A DNA stretch of 64,000 nucleotides from Emiliania huxleyi CCMP1516 (taxonomy: Eukaryota > Haptophyta > Isochrysidales > Noelaerhabdaceae): positions 341,855 to 405,854 of the forward strand of contig NW_005199194.1 in assembly GCF_000372725.1 (NCBI RefSeq). The letters are read 5' to 3'. Both the position numbers and the translations under genes were made by a program. This document shows, piece by piece, positions 10,210-19,160 of this stretch. A model generated the notes under the pieces. The model ran no database searches and was not told the DNA's origin. It saw only the letters and a list, made by a program, of their open reading frames with translations. Each line of letters begins with the position of its first letter. Within the stretch, counting starts at the first letter, position 1.

Positions 10210-11208
10210 CTACACCGCGGACGGACGGCTCATGCTGCATAGCGAATCGGCAATCCAGGCTCTCCACAAAAGCCTGCACATGTGCTGAATGACGACGCCG
10301 CGCCGGTCGGCACCGGCCACCTCGAGACTACCATCTACTCCACCTCCAACGAGGACCACGGAACACACAACTCGTGGCTCGTAATATACTCGTCCTTCTC
10401 GGACCGCATCGAGCGCGGCAAGAAGGACAAACTCGAGCGTAAGCTGCTCGCGACGGTGCACCAACATGGCCATGCGCCCGGCGAGACGGCAAAGGGACAG
10501 CCCTCGCAAGCCAGCACCGAGGAGCATGTCATCCTCTCGGAGATGGTTGGCCACGTCGTCTGCGAGGTCAGTCTTGTACCCCTCGTTGTACTGCCGGGTG
10601 AGCTCTGGTTTCTCCTCGTCACCGTGCACGACCGGCGCGTTGGCCGGGGCGCGCGTCGCGTCCGCCCAGGCGGCGAGGACGCCGTCGTGGGGCCGCCGGT
10701 GGTGGGCCTTGTTGTAAAGGTAGTCGCCGAAGAAATCGACTGGCATGCCCCGCTCGAGCGCGACCCGAAGGGTGGGAAGCGCCGCGGAGAGCCAAAGGCC
10801 GAGCTTCCGCTGGAGCTCGTCCTGGGGGGTGTCGGAGGAGAGGGCGTACGTACCGTCGACACGGACATCGAAGGCCTTGCCGGCGAAAGGCGTTGAGGCG
10901 GAGACGAGGCGCGTGGCTTCGCGGTTGTTGACGGCGCTGTCTCCGAGGGACGGGTTGTTCTTGACGTGCACATCCCGCGCCTTGACGAGCTCCAGGTGCG
11001 CGTACCAGTCCTTGTGATTCTTGATGGCAGCGAGCGCCCGCGGCCGCGGGTACGTGGATTTGCAAGTGCCATTGAGAATCGCGTCGGTAGCTGGAAGGGA
11101 CTCGGGCTCGGGGAGCGGGACGCTCTTGCGTCTTGGGGTAGAACTCAGGTAGCCGCCGCGGACGGTGTAGTACTTGTTTTTGTCGCGGGCGGTGCGCTCC
11201 TCGCACAC
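10210..11208 (-). CDS. Hypothetical protein, 5' end incomplete
   Basis: The minus-strand frame runs from about 11208 to the stop at 10210, about 332 residues (CEERTARDKNKYYTVRGGYL ... DALCSMSRPSAV-like end). Composition is mixed and soluble-looking, with charged segments such as KNHKDWYAHLELVKARDVHV, which supports real coding. There is no ATG: an in-frame stop lies just upstream, so a 5' exon or non-ATG start is needed. The last 60 residues are less convincing and may be past a splice site. No domain recognised. Confidence 0.5.
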   Translation of the reverse strand: MCEERTARDKNKYYTVRGGYLSSTPRRKSVPLPEPESLPATDAILNGTCKSTYPRPRALAAIKNHKDWYAHLELVKARDVHVKNNPSLGDSAVNNREATRLVSASTPFAGKAFDVRVDGTYALSSDTPQDELQRKLGLWLSAALPTLRVALERGMPVDFFGDYLYNKAHHRRPHDGVLAAWADATRAPANAPVVHGDEEKPELTRQYNEGYKTDLADDVANHLREDDMLLGAGLRGLSLCRLAGRMAMLVHRREQLTLEFVLLAALDAVREGRVYYEPRVVCSVVLVGGGVDGSLEVAGADRRGVVIQHMCRLLWRAWIADSLCSMSRPSAV

Positions 11209-11254
11209 GTTTGTTTTGTCGCATCAGTGTGTATGTTGTGTGCTATTTTTAGCA

Positions 11255-11308
11255 ATACCAAACAACTCTAACACACACACGTCATTTGGGGCCTGGAGCC
11301 CTGTTCAC
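11255..11308 (+). repeat. Dispersed-repeat fragment (ATACCAAACAACTCTA ... CATTTGGGGCCTG)
   Basis: The 16-mer ATACCAAACAACTCTA (11255-11270) recurs exactly at 44338-44353. The following CATTTGGGGCCTG...CCCTGTTC (11283-11308) recurs at 3078-3101. Confidence 0.75.
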
Positions 11309-11700
11309 GCGCGCGCGAGACGTGCAGACAGGGTTGCCAGGTGAGAGCGAATGGCGCGGTTCACGCCTCGCACAACAGAGAGAGAGATGCGCTCTGCATG
11401 GTGGGACATAAAAGAGAGCGAGTACGGCGAGTAGGCTGTGCGGTCAACGCTGCCGCGCGCGACTTTGCGCGCGAGGCGGCGCAGCTTGAGCACTTGAGCA
11501 CTGGATAGGGTCGATTCCGCATGCGGCGCAGCTTGAGAACGGCGGTGGGCGAGAAGCCGCCGCCGAACGTCTCGTGGAGCAGCAGGTTGAAGTTGTTGCG
11601 CTTGACAAAGATCGCGTCGTGGTAGAAACCGCGATGCGCCTTGACGTAGCCGTGGCCGGTCTTGTGGGAGAAGGGTTGGCCGGGGGCTGCCCGCGCGCCT
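11305..11700 (-). CDS. Hypothetical protein fragment
   Basis: On the minus strand, 11700-11530 encodes a convincing segment (QPFSHKTGHGYVKAHRGFYH, then DAIFVKRNNFNLLLHETFGG and SPTAVLKLRR). A second segment, in another frame, runs from about 11493 to a stop at 11305 (LKLRRLARKVARGSVDRTAY, then MSHHAERISLSVVRGVNRAI). The junction carries a direct repeat: CTCAAGCTGCGCCGC occurs twice, 47 nt apart. An intron, or a duplication that shifted the frame, lies there, but no GT, GC or GA donor fits exactly. Start and family unknown. Confidence 0.4.
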   Translation of the reverse strand, partial: RRAGSPRPTLLPQDRPRLRQGASRFLPRRDLCQAQQLQPAAPRDVRRRLLAHRRSQAAPHAESTLSSAQVLKLRRLARKVARGSVDRTAYSPYSLSFMSHHAERISLSVVRGVNRAIRSHLATLSARLARA

Positions 11701-11732
11701 TGCAGCCCATGTTTAGGCGGCGGGCCTTCTTG

Positions 11733-11843
<111 letters not shown>

Positions 11844-11873
11844 CGAAAAGAAGAAAACGAATCGTTTCTTGCA

Positions 11874-12197
11874 ATGCTTCGGCTTTGCCTCTCGCGGGGC
11901 GCGCGGCTCGCTGGTGCGTCATCTCCGGCGGCATCCGCTGCACCCGCCCCGAGCGCCCTGCCCCTCGCCCTCGCCACCGCCGCCGCGTGGATGCCGGCCG
12001 CGCTTGCGCGCCTCCGGCCTCCGAGCGTCGGGCACATCGCCCAGACCGCGCTGCTGCCGCTGCTGCTGATGGTGGGGAAGAGCAAGCACGCGGGCAAGAG
12101 CAAGCGGCTGGTCAAACCCGCCAACCACGGCGCGAGGCCGTGCAATCACCGCGGGCGACGTGCGCGGCGACCGCGCAGGTCACACTACAAGGGGTGA
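11874..12197 (+). CDS. Small basic protein, possibly organelle-targeted
   Basis: A 107-residue frame from ATG 11874 to TGA 12197. The first 60 residues are Ala/Arg/Leu-rich with no acidic residue (MLRLCLSRGARLAGASSPAA), as in mitochondrial presequences. A hydrophobic stretch (AQTALLPLLLMVG) and a strongly basic tail (KSKHAGKSKRLVKPANHGAR, then PCNHRGRRARRPR) follow. The tail looks like a small ribosome-associated protein, but I cannot name the family, so this is only an inference. A minus-strand reading of the same bases is less protein-like. Confidence 0.5.
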   Translation: MLRLCLSRGARLAGASSPAASAAPAPSALPLALATAAAWMPAALARLRPPSVGHIAQTALLPLLLMVGKSKHAGKSKRLVKPANHGARPCNHRGRRARRPRRSHYKG

Positions 12198-12671
12198 TTC
12201 TGCGTGTGCGCATGTCGGGAGGCGACCTTGCTCTGAACGGATGGGACGGCGCACGGCTTTGTTGCGGCGGCGCACGGATGCGGTGGCGCTCGGAAGGACC
12301 TTGAGCCGGGCTTAGTGTGGGTATCATATTTCTCTCTCTGCGAGTCTCTCGCGCGGTAGCGGCGAGGTCTTGGCGCTGTGTCCCGCCTCTGTGTATCTGA
12401 CACCGGGTGTCAGTCTGTGACGACAACGTGTGCGTTTCTGAGGTCACGTATTCCAGTTGTTTTTCGCTCTCCACATACTGTACGCCGCCTAACATGTACT
12501 GATGGCGAGACCCTTTTCGCTTTTCCGTCCGCGCCCGCTCTGCCGATGCGACCTCCGCGCTGACTCCTGACTCTGTCGTCTGTGCTCTGTGCGCAGCTGT
12601 ATCGCGTGTCGGCCGCGCGTGTCGACCCTCAGAGCCCGCACGTATTCTCGACGGCTCTGCTACATGGAGGG
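12198..12671. other. Intergenic, nothing recognised
   Basis: The region between the small basic protein and the 3' end of the flavoprotein gene shows no repeat or frame I can support. Confidence 0.3.
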
Positions 12672-15466
12672 TTATGGCAGCAGCGCCTCCGCAAGGAGCG
12701 CGACGACGCCCTGGACCTGCTTGTGCCCGATGGCGAGCAGGAAGGACGAGGCTCGGCCGTAGCTCTTGGCGCCTGCTCGCAGTGAGTGAGACGGGCGTGG
12801 AGAGACGCCGTTCGCAGCGGGGAGGGGGGGGGGGGCGCGGCGCGCTTCGCGCCGAGCACGTGAAAGCGGGGCTCGGGCGTGGTCAGGAGGTCTCGCCCGG
12901 GAGGGGCCTGAGGCAGGGAGCGAGGAGCTGGGTTGGGTCGATGGACGGCATTGGCCCGGGGGAGGGGCATTGGTGGGCTCTGGCGGCGAGGTGAGGCGTG
13001 TGCGTGTGTGTGCGCGTGTGCGTGTGTGCGCGTGTGCGCGTGTGCGCGTGTGCGCGTGTGCGCGTGTGCGCGTGTGCGCGTGTGCGCGTGTGCGCGTGTG
13101 CGCGTGTGCGCGTGTGCGCGTGTGCGCGTGCGCGTGTGTGCGCGTGTGCGCGTGCGTGTGTCTAGGGGCGTGGTGAGCAGGGGGGGGGAAGGGGGATGGT
13201 GGTGGCGGAGGAGCACGAGTCGCCTGCGAGAGGCAGTCCCCCGCGGCGCTCGCATCTCCGCCCCGCTCCGCCNNNNNNNNNNNNNNNNNNNNNNNNNNNN
13301 NNNNNNNNNNNNNNNNNNNNNNNNNNNNNNNNNNNNNNNNNNNNNNNNNNNNNNNNNNNNNNNNNNNNNNNNNNNNNNNNNNNNNNNNNNNNNNNNNNNN
13401 NNNNNNNNNNNNNNNNNNNNNNNNNNNNNNNNNNNNNNNNNNNNNNNNNNNNNNNNNNNNNNNNNNNNNNNNNNNNNNNNNNNNNNNNNNNNNNNNNNNN
13501 NNNNNNNNNNNNNNNNNNNNNNNNNNNNNNNNNNNNNNNNNNNNNNNNNNNNNNNNNNNNNNNNNNNNNNNNNNNNNNNNNNNNNNNNNNNNNNNNNNNN
13601 NNNNNNNNNNNNNNNNNNNNNNNNNNNNNNNNNNNNNNNNNNNNNNNNNNNNNNNNNNNNNNNNNNNNNNNNNNNNNNNNNNNNNNNNNNNNNNNNNNNN
13701 NNNNNNNNNNNNNNNNNNNNNNNNNNNNNNNNNNNNNNNNNNNNNNNNNNNNNNNNNNNNNNNNNNNNNNNNNNNNNNNNNNNNNNNNNNNNNNNNNNNN
13801 NNNNNNNNNNNNNNNNNNNNNNNNNNNNNNNNNNNNNNNNNNNNNNNNNNNNNNNNNNNNNNNNNNNNNNNNNNNNNNNNNNNNNNNNNNNNNNNNNNNN
13901 NNNNNNNNNNNNNNNNNNNNNNNNNNNNNNNNNNNNNNNNNNNNNNNNNNNNNNNNNNNNNNNNNNNNNNNNNNNNNNNNNNNNNNNNNNNNNNNNNNNN
14001 NNNNNNNNNNNNNNNNNNNNNNNNNNNNNNNNNNNNNNNNNNNNNNNNNNNNNNNNNNNNNNNNNNNNNNNNNNNNNNNNNNNNNNNNNNNNNNNNNNNN
14101 NTGATCCCGGAGGCTTCAGCGCTGATAGTCGACGGTGTCGCGCTGAGGGTGGCCGGTGGAGGGAGGAGGGTGGAGGGTGCAGGGATGAGGGAGGAGCGCT
14201 GAGGGTGGAGGGTGGAGGGAGGAGGGTGGAGGGTGGGAGGGTGAGAGGCTGGAGGCTGGAGGGAGGAGGGCGGAGGGTGGGAGGGTGAGAGGCTGGAGGC
14301 TGGAGGGAGGAGGGTGGAGGATGGAGGGTGCCCGGCGGAGGAGGGCTTGCGCAGGAGCCAGACGACGCGGAGGGGGAAGTCGCCATCCTTTGCGAGGTCG
14401 ACCTATGGCAGCCGTCGCCCAAGCGTCGCCGAGACGTGTCTCGGACGTGTCGCCGCCGCCGTCAGCGAGGGAGGACCAGCGCCCGCAGCGTGGTTGCCGC
14501 CGAGTAGCCGCCGCCGACCAGCACCACAGACACGCCCGCCGGAGCCGAGGCAGGCAGGAAGGAGGCGCGGTCTCGCGCAAGCACGTCGGGCAGCCGGTCA
14601 AAGAAGAAGTCGCGCGGCGGCGAGTCGGCGGGCGGAGCGGCGGAGGCGGCGGCGGCAGAGGCGGCCCCGGCGGCGGCCGCTGCGCGCAACTTTCGCTCGC
14701 CGAGCGCAGGCGCGCCGCCCCGGCCGAGAAAGTTGCCGCGGCCGTACGTGCCCGACGCGTCGATGACTCCGGCGAGGCCCTCGACCAGCGTCTCTTCGCC
14801 TGTGTGACATGGACATGTCAGGCGTCGCAGGACGTGTCCTGGACATGTCGCCTTCGATCAGCGTCTCTTCGCCGTGGACGTCGAGTAGCGCCGAGAAGGC
14901 GGTGGCGGCTCGCGCCTCGGAGCCGGCCGCCTTAAGGGCCAGGGGCCAGCGGTGGGGTCTGGGTTGGAGAGGGGTTGGAGAGGCCGGGGTGGAGACGCCG
15001 CCTTAATCGCCTCGCCCTTGAGGAGGCCGCCGCGCGTGATGGACTCGACTCTCGCGCCGAGGAGGATCTCACAGTCTTCGCGCTGCGCCAGCCACTTTGC
15101 GAGCGGCTCGAGGTATGTTTCGCAGAGCTCATCGCCCGTCGGATAGGTCGCGGGGTCGGGAGGAGCGAGGCGGAGGTCGGCGAGCGCGCGGAGGCCAGCT
15201 GGCGAGCAGTTTAGGCTGTTGGAGGAGAATAGGCGCACGTGGCCCCAGTCCCGGACCGCGTGCCCGATGATGTCGCCCTTTTCGCAGAGGACTCCGAGAC
15301 CGGCAAGGCTGCATGAGACAGCAGCCTCGATCCCTGTCGGCCCGGCGCCCACTACCAAGATCCGCGGGCGGCGCGGCGCCGACGAGGACTTTCCAGGACA
15401 TTCACCTGCCGTGCTGCCCAATGCAGCGCCGAAGAGGAGAGCGGAGGAGGGCGTGAGTGGTGCCAT
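12672..15466 (-). CDS. FAD/NAD(P)-dependent flavoprotein (FMO/thioredoxin-reductase-like), gene interrupted by assembly gap
   Basis: Exons on the minus strand: 15466-15002 (ATG, 155 codons), 14930-14873, 14799-14477, a start of exon 4 at 14402, and a last exon 12772-12672 ending AEALLP and TAA. The first three junctions close in frame. Exon 1 has a Rossmann FAD-binding motif (RILVVGAGPTGIEAAV) and the RDWGHVRLFSSNSLN stretch typical of a bacterial-type flavoprotein family. Exon 3 has the second dinucleotide motif (VSVVLVGGGYSAATTLRAL), so the protein probably binds FAD and NADPH. Exon 4 begins VDLAKDGDFPLRVVWLLRK. Missing exons must lie in or near the gap 13273-14101. The introns are 15001-14931 (GC-AG), 14872-14800 (GC-AG) and 14476-14403 (GT-AG). 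Each begins with a copy of the start of the next exon. Substrate unknown. Confidence 0.75.
12997..13161. repeat. Degenerate GTGTGC repeat
   Basis: Alternating purine/pyrimidine array of GTGTGC units within an intron of the minus-strand flavoprotein gene. Confidence 0.9.
13273..14101. other. Assembly gap (829 N)
   Basis: Run of undetermined bases. It removes internal exons of the flavoprotein gene. Any reading frame across it is meaningless. Confidence 0.99.
14145..14335. repeat. GGAGGGTGGAGG minisatellite
   Basis: Imperfect tandem purine-rich units of about 12-40 bp, with a longer unit (GGGAGGGTGAGAGGCTGGAG) duplicated. Located in the intron after exon 4 of the flavoprotein gene. Confidence 0.85.
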
Positions 15467-15817
15467 CCCGACGATCGACTGTGTCACCGTTGACCTATAG
15501 TCGAGCGAGGCCGCGCAAAGTTTTCTTTTTTTCACCACGTGCCTCGGGACCTCCGTTCACGTGCATCCCGCTGTGATTCTGTGTGAGCTTTATCTCTTGA
15601 TTTGCCAACAATATACCTAATACGAGCTTCTTGAGCCACCCACCCACCAACCCACCTCACGGCCCGGCTGAGGCTTGGAACCACGCACCCACCCCACCCA
15701 CCTCACGGCCCGGCGAGGACTGTGCCAAGGGCTCACGCTATAGGTGCTCACGACAACGCTTCGCGCTGCGGCGACCTGCCGACGTGCCGCTGCTGGCGCT
15801 GCAGTGATCTAGCTGCT

Positions 15818-18454
15818 ATGGGCGTTCCCGGCCTCTCCGAGTGGCTCAAGCGCCACCACGAGAACTGCTTCGTCGCTACGCCACGCAGCGCCGACCACAT
15901 CTACGTCGACATCAACAGCATGCTGCACGGCGTAGTGCGGCACAACGCCACCGAGGCGGCGGCGCTCGCAGACCTCGAAAGGCAACTCAACGAAATGGCA
16001 CGCTTGCGGACGCCGCGCATTTCTCTCACTCTCGCCGTCGACGGACCGGCGCCGCTCGCCAAGCTCAAGGAGCAGCGTGAGCGCCGCGTCAAGCACAGCA
16101 TCAAGGAGGAGCGCAGCGCCAGCACCCACCAGAATCGCCTGTCGACGCTGTGTGTGACGGTGGGCACCACGTTCATGCGCGACGTGGACGCGACGCTGCG
16201 CCGGTGGGCGCGGGCGAGCGGCTGGCTGCGCGCGCGCATCGTCGTCGACCCGTCCTCCCACGACGGCGAGGGCGAGGTGAAGCTCTTCCGCCACCTCCGG
16301 CTCACCAACAGCGGCAGCGCTGCCGAGAGCCATCTGGTGCTGGGCGGCGATGCCGACCTCGCGCTGCTCGCACTCGCGTCGCCCGCGCACCGCGTGCTCT
16401 GCTGCGATCCTCAAAAGGAGGGCGGCAGGCGCAGCCTATCAATCGAGAGCTTCCGTGGCGCCATTAGCCGCGCCGCCGGCCTGCCGCCGCAGCCCTCGTT
16501 ACCGCCGCCAGCGGGCGTGTCACTCGATATGGTGCTGCTCGCTCTGCTCGGCGGCGATGACTACCTGCCTAGACTCAAAGGCTACAAGCTGCAGCAGGCT
16601 GTCGAAGCCTACTCGTGCCGCCGCCGCGCCGCTACCGCAGCAGCAGCCGGCGGTGGCGGCGGCGTGACGGTGGCGGCCGCGACGCTCGTCCGCCTCGAGC
16701 CTGCTCCGTCGCCGTCGGCGGCGTCAGCGAGCGCTTCGTCGGAGCCGACGGCAGCGCTGCACCTCGACCTGCGCGAGCTCGGTTTGCTGCTGCGCGAGAT
16801 TACTCACGACGGCGGGCAAGACGCGGAGGCGGAGGCGGCGCCAGCAACGGGCGACGCGCAATCGGAGGAGACGGTGGGCCACTACCTTAGCGGCCTCCTC
16901 TGGGTGCTCACGATGTACGCCGAGGCTCGCTGTCCGGACTATTCGTTCGTCGTGCAGCACTCGCCGAGCGTCTCGCAACTCGCCGAGCTGCTATGCGACG
17001 ATGCGGCGCGCGGCCGGCTGGGCGCACGCGCGCGCTGCCCGCGCTCGCCGGAGCCTGCGACGCCCGCGCTGCTTGTGCCGCTGCTCGTGCTGCCCGCGAC
17101 GGCCGAGCGCCTCGCTCTGCCGCCGCTGCGCCGCCTCTTTGCCGCCGATGGCGAGCTGGGTCACCTCTTCGCCCAGGAACGATGCACGGTGTGCGCGGCG
17201 GAGCGGCGGCGCCTGAGGGAGCTCGAACCCGTGAGGGCGGCCGAGGCGAAGGAGCAAGCGGAGGCGAGGCGGCTGGCGAACGAGGCCGCGGGGAATGGCG
17301 GCGGAGGCGGCGAGGGCGGCGGCGGAGGCGAAGGCGGCGGCGGGCGGCGCAAGCGGCGCGGGTCGTCGGGTCGTGCAGGACGCAACAAGAAGGTCAAGCT
17401 CGAGGAGAAGCAAGCAGACTCCGAAGTAGCGAGCTCCGCTCCCGATGCGAATGGTGTCGCTGAGCAGCAGCAGGAGGAGGAGGTTAAGGCGGAGGCGGCG
17501 GCGGCGGAGGAGGGCAGCGCAGACGAGGCGGAGGCGGGGGCGACGCAGGAGACGCAGGTGGTCTGCTCGCAAGAGGTCTGCTCGCAAGAGGTCTGCTCGC
17601 AAGAGGGCGGCTACAGCCAAGAGACGGCGGCGAGCCAGGAGACGGTGGTCGAGGAGGCTGAGGCGGTGGAGGCGCCGAGCGGCATCAACTACAAGGGCGC
17701 GCTGAACGAGGCGGCGATGGTGCGTGGCTTGACCATCAGCTACGCGAGCGTAGCGGTCGGCGAGCAGTCCTTCCGCTCGACCGTCACGCTGCAGCCGCTG
17801 GGCAGGAGCTTCGTCGGGTGCGTGACGGCAGGGAAAAAGGGGACCGAGCAGTCGGCGGCGCAGCAGGCGGTCGCCTTCCTGGAGGCGGAGCAGCAAGCCG
17901 CACCATGCAGCGACAAAACGCCCACACAGATCGAGATTGCCACCGTCCAAGCCCGCTATGAGGAGCATAGGGCGGAGGCTCATGCGCCGATCGCGCCCAC
18001 CGTGCGGCGTGCTGCGGTAGCGGAGGCTGTGGGACGCGTGATGGCGGCGTGCGAAGGGCCCAACGCGACCGAGTGGCTGACGGCGGCCGAGCGAGAATGC
18101 TTCAAGCCGAGCGGGCCGAGCACATTCGACCACCGCGTCGCCGGGCCGCTGCCGCCAGCCGCCGTCCAGCAGCACCCGCATGCTTCGGCGCTCGGCCACG
18201 CTCCTCCACGCATGTGGGACCAGCCGCCGATGCCGATGCCGCCGCAGGCGCCGTTCGGCTTTGCGCATGCGCCGCCGTTCGGTTTCGCACACGCGCTACC
18301 GCCCTTACCGCTGCACGCCGCGCAGCATCAGCAGCACCCCCCGCCGCACCACGGCGGACAGCCGCCGCCGCACTTCCAGCACGGGTGGGGGCCGCCGCCG
18401 CGGGGCGCGCCGCCGCGCTACGGTGGGCCGCGCTACGGAGGGCCGCACTACTGA
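15818..18454 (+). CDS. Xrn-family 5'-3' exoribonuclease with a C-terminal dsRNA-binding domain
   Basis: An 878-residue single-exon protein; ATG 15818 is chosen because MGVPGLSEWL is the invariant Xrn N-terminus. The XRN nuclease core shows D31 (VDINSMLH), D75 (LAVDGPAP), the basic 5'-phosphate pocket (KEQRERR, 84-90), E151/E153 (DGEGEVK), D178/D180 (GGDADLALL) and D247/D248 (LLGGDDYLP). The full acidic set for two-metal catalysis is present. A second conserved block (YLSGLLWVLTMYAEARCPDY) is present but lacks the usual WYYPYHYAP sequence. From about residue 490 to 620 there is a disordered Glu/Ala/Gln region, including three tandem VCSQE units. Residues about 620-692 (NYKGALNEAAMVRG ... GKKGTEQSAAQQAVAFLE) match a dsRNA-binding domain. 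The tail is Pro/Gly/His-rich. A role in decay of 5'-monophosphate RNA is inferred from the family. Confidence 0.85.
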   Translation: MGVPGLSEWLKRHHENCFVATPRSADHIYVDINSMLHGVVRHNATEAAALADLERQLNEMARLRTPRISLTLAVDGPAPLAKLKEQRERRVKHSIKEERSASTHQNRLSTLCVTVGTTFMRDVDATLRRWARASGWLRARIVVDPSSHDGEGEVKLFRHLRLTNSGSAAESHLVLGGDADLALLALASPAHRVLCCDPQKEGGRRSLSIESFRGAISRAAGLPPQPSLPPPAGVSLDMVLLALLGGDDYLPRLKGYKLQQAVEAYSCRRRAATAAAAGGGGGVTVAAATLVRLEPAPSPSAASASASSEPTAALHLDLRELGLLLREITHDGGQDAEAEAAPATGDAQSEETVGHYLSGLLWVLTMYAEARCPDYSFVVQHSPSVSQLAELLCDDAARGRLGARARCPRSPEPATPALLVPLLVLPATAERLALPPLRRLFAADGELGHLFAQERCTVCAAERRRLRELEPVRAAEAKEQAEARRLANEAAGNGGGGGEGGGGGEGGGGRRKRRGSSGRAGRNKKVKLEEKQADSEVASSAPDANGVAEQQQEEEVKAEAAAAEEGSADEAEAGATQETQVVCSQEVCSQEVCSQEGGYSQETAASQETVVEEAEAVEAPSGINYKGALNEAAMVRGLTISYASVAVGEQSFRSTVTLQPLGRSFVGCVTAGKKGTEQSAAQQAVAFLEAEQQAAPCSDKTPTQIEIATVQARYEEHRAEAHAPIAPTVRRAAVAEAVGRVMAACEGPNATEWLTAAERECFKPSGPSTFDHRVAGPLPPAAVQQHPHASALGHAPPRMWDQPPMPMPPQAPFGFAHAPPFGFAHALPPLPLHAAQHQQHPPPHHGGQPPPHFQHGWGPPPRGAPPRYGGPRYGGPHY

Positions 18455-18543
18455 GTACGTGATCTTACGTGGATGTTGTCTGTTGATGTGTTTGTGATTT
18501 GTGCAAGACGAAGACGTACACCTACACGGCTGTAGTATCACAC

Positions 18544-19160
18544 TCACAGCCCCGCGATCCCCGACCCCGATGCGTCGATGCCGGCGCGCTTCGCCTCCTT
18601 CGTCGTGAACCGGTCGCCCTTCACCACCACCAGCGTGTCCTGGTGGACTTGCACCCACTTGGAGGTGGCAGCCATTTGGCGGCCCGCGCGCTGAGGCGCG
18701 GTGGCGAGGGCAGTCAGCAGCCCGTGTTGAGCGGGTTGCAGCCGGCGCTCTTGAAGGCAGAAATCGTGTCAGCGAGCATGCTGTGGGTGATGCCGTTCTT
18801 ATCGCGGACGTTGCCGACGACGAACGCGGCGAGTTGCGTCGGCCGGAGCAGCTTGGCCGCCTCCTTGATGATGCGCGAGTACTTGACAAGGAATGCGTCG
18901 TACGACGGCAGCATGCTGAGGTCGTTGGCGCCGCCATCATACACCTCTAAATCAAAGTACGGAGGGCACGTGCAAATGAAGTCGGCCTGGCGGAAGGCGA
19001 GCTGCTTGGCCGCAGCGCCTCGAGGTAGAGTTCGACGATGTCCTCGCCGTCTCCTTCGATCCACTCGGGGTCGTACGCGAGGCCGCGCAGTCCGCCTGCC
19101 TTCGCACGCGCGAGCTGCTCGCGGTTCGCCTCGACTTGGCGACGGCATCCTTCCCGTCGA
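18544..19160 (-). pseudogene. Phage/bacterial-type DNA methylase, frameshifted
   Basis: Three minus-strand segments in different frames form one protein. 19160-19030 gives VEANREQLARAKAGGLRGLA and YDPEWIEGDGEDIVELYLEA. 19030-18715 gives RQADFICTCPPYFDLEVYDG, then SYDAFLVKYSRIIKEAAKLL and FVVGNVRDKNG. 18713-18544 gives ALATAPQRAGRQMAATSKWV and QVHQDTLVVVKGD. The CPPY motif and the VHQ..LV.VKGD ending are typical of N6-adenine/N4-cytosine DNA methylases of phages and prokaryotes. The two frame changes (near 19030 and 18712) have no plausible intron between them. The copy is therefore probably decayed, unless the assembly has small indels. Origin by horizontal transfer is an inference. Convergent or overlapping with the plus-strand remnant at 19130-20315. 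Confidence 0.6.
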
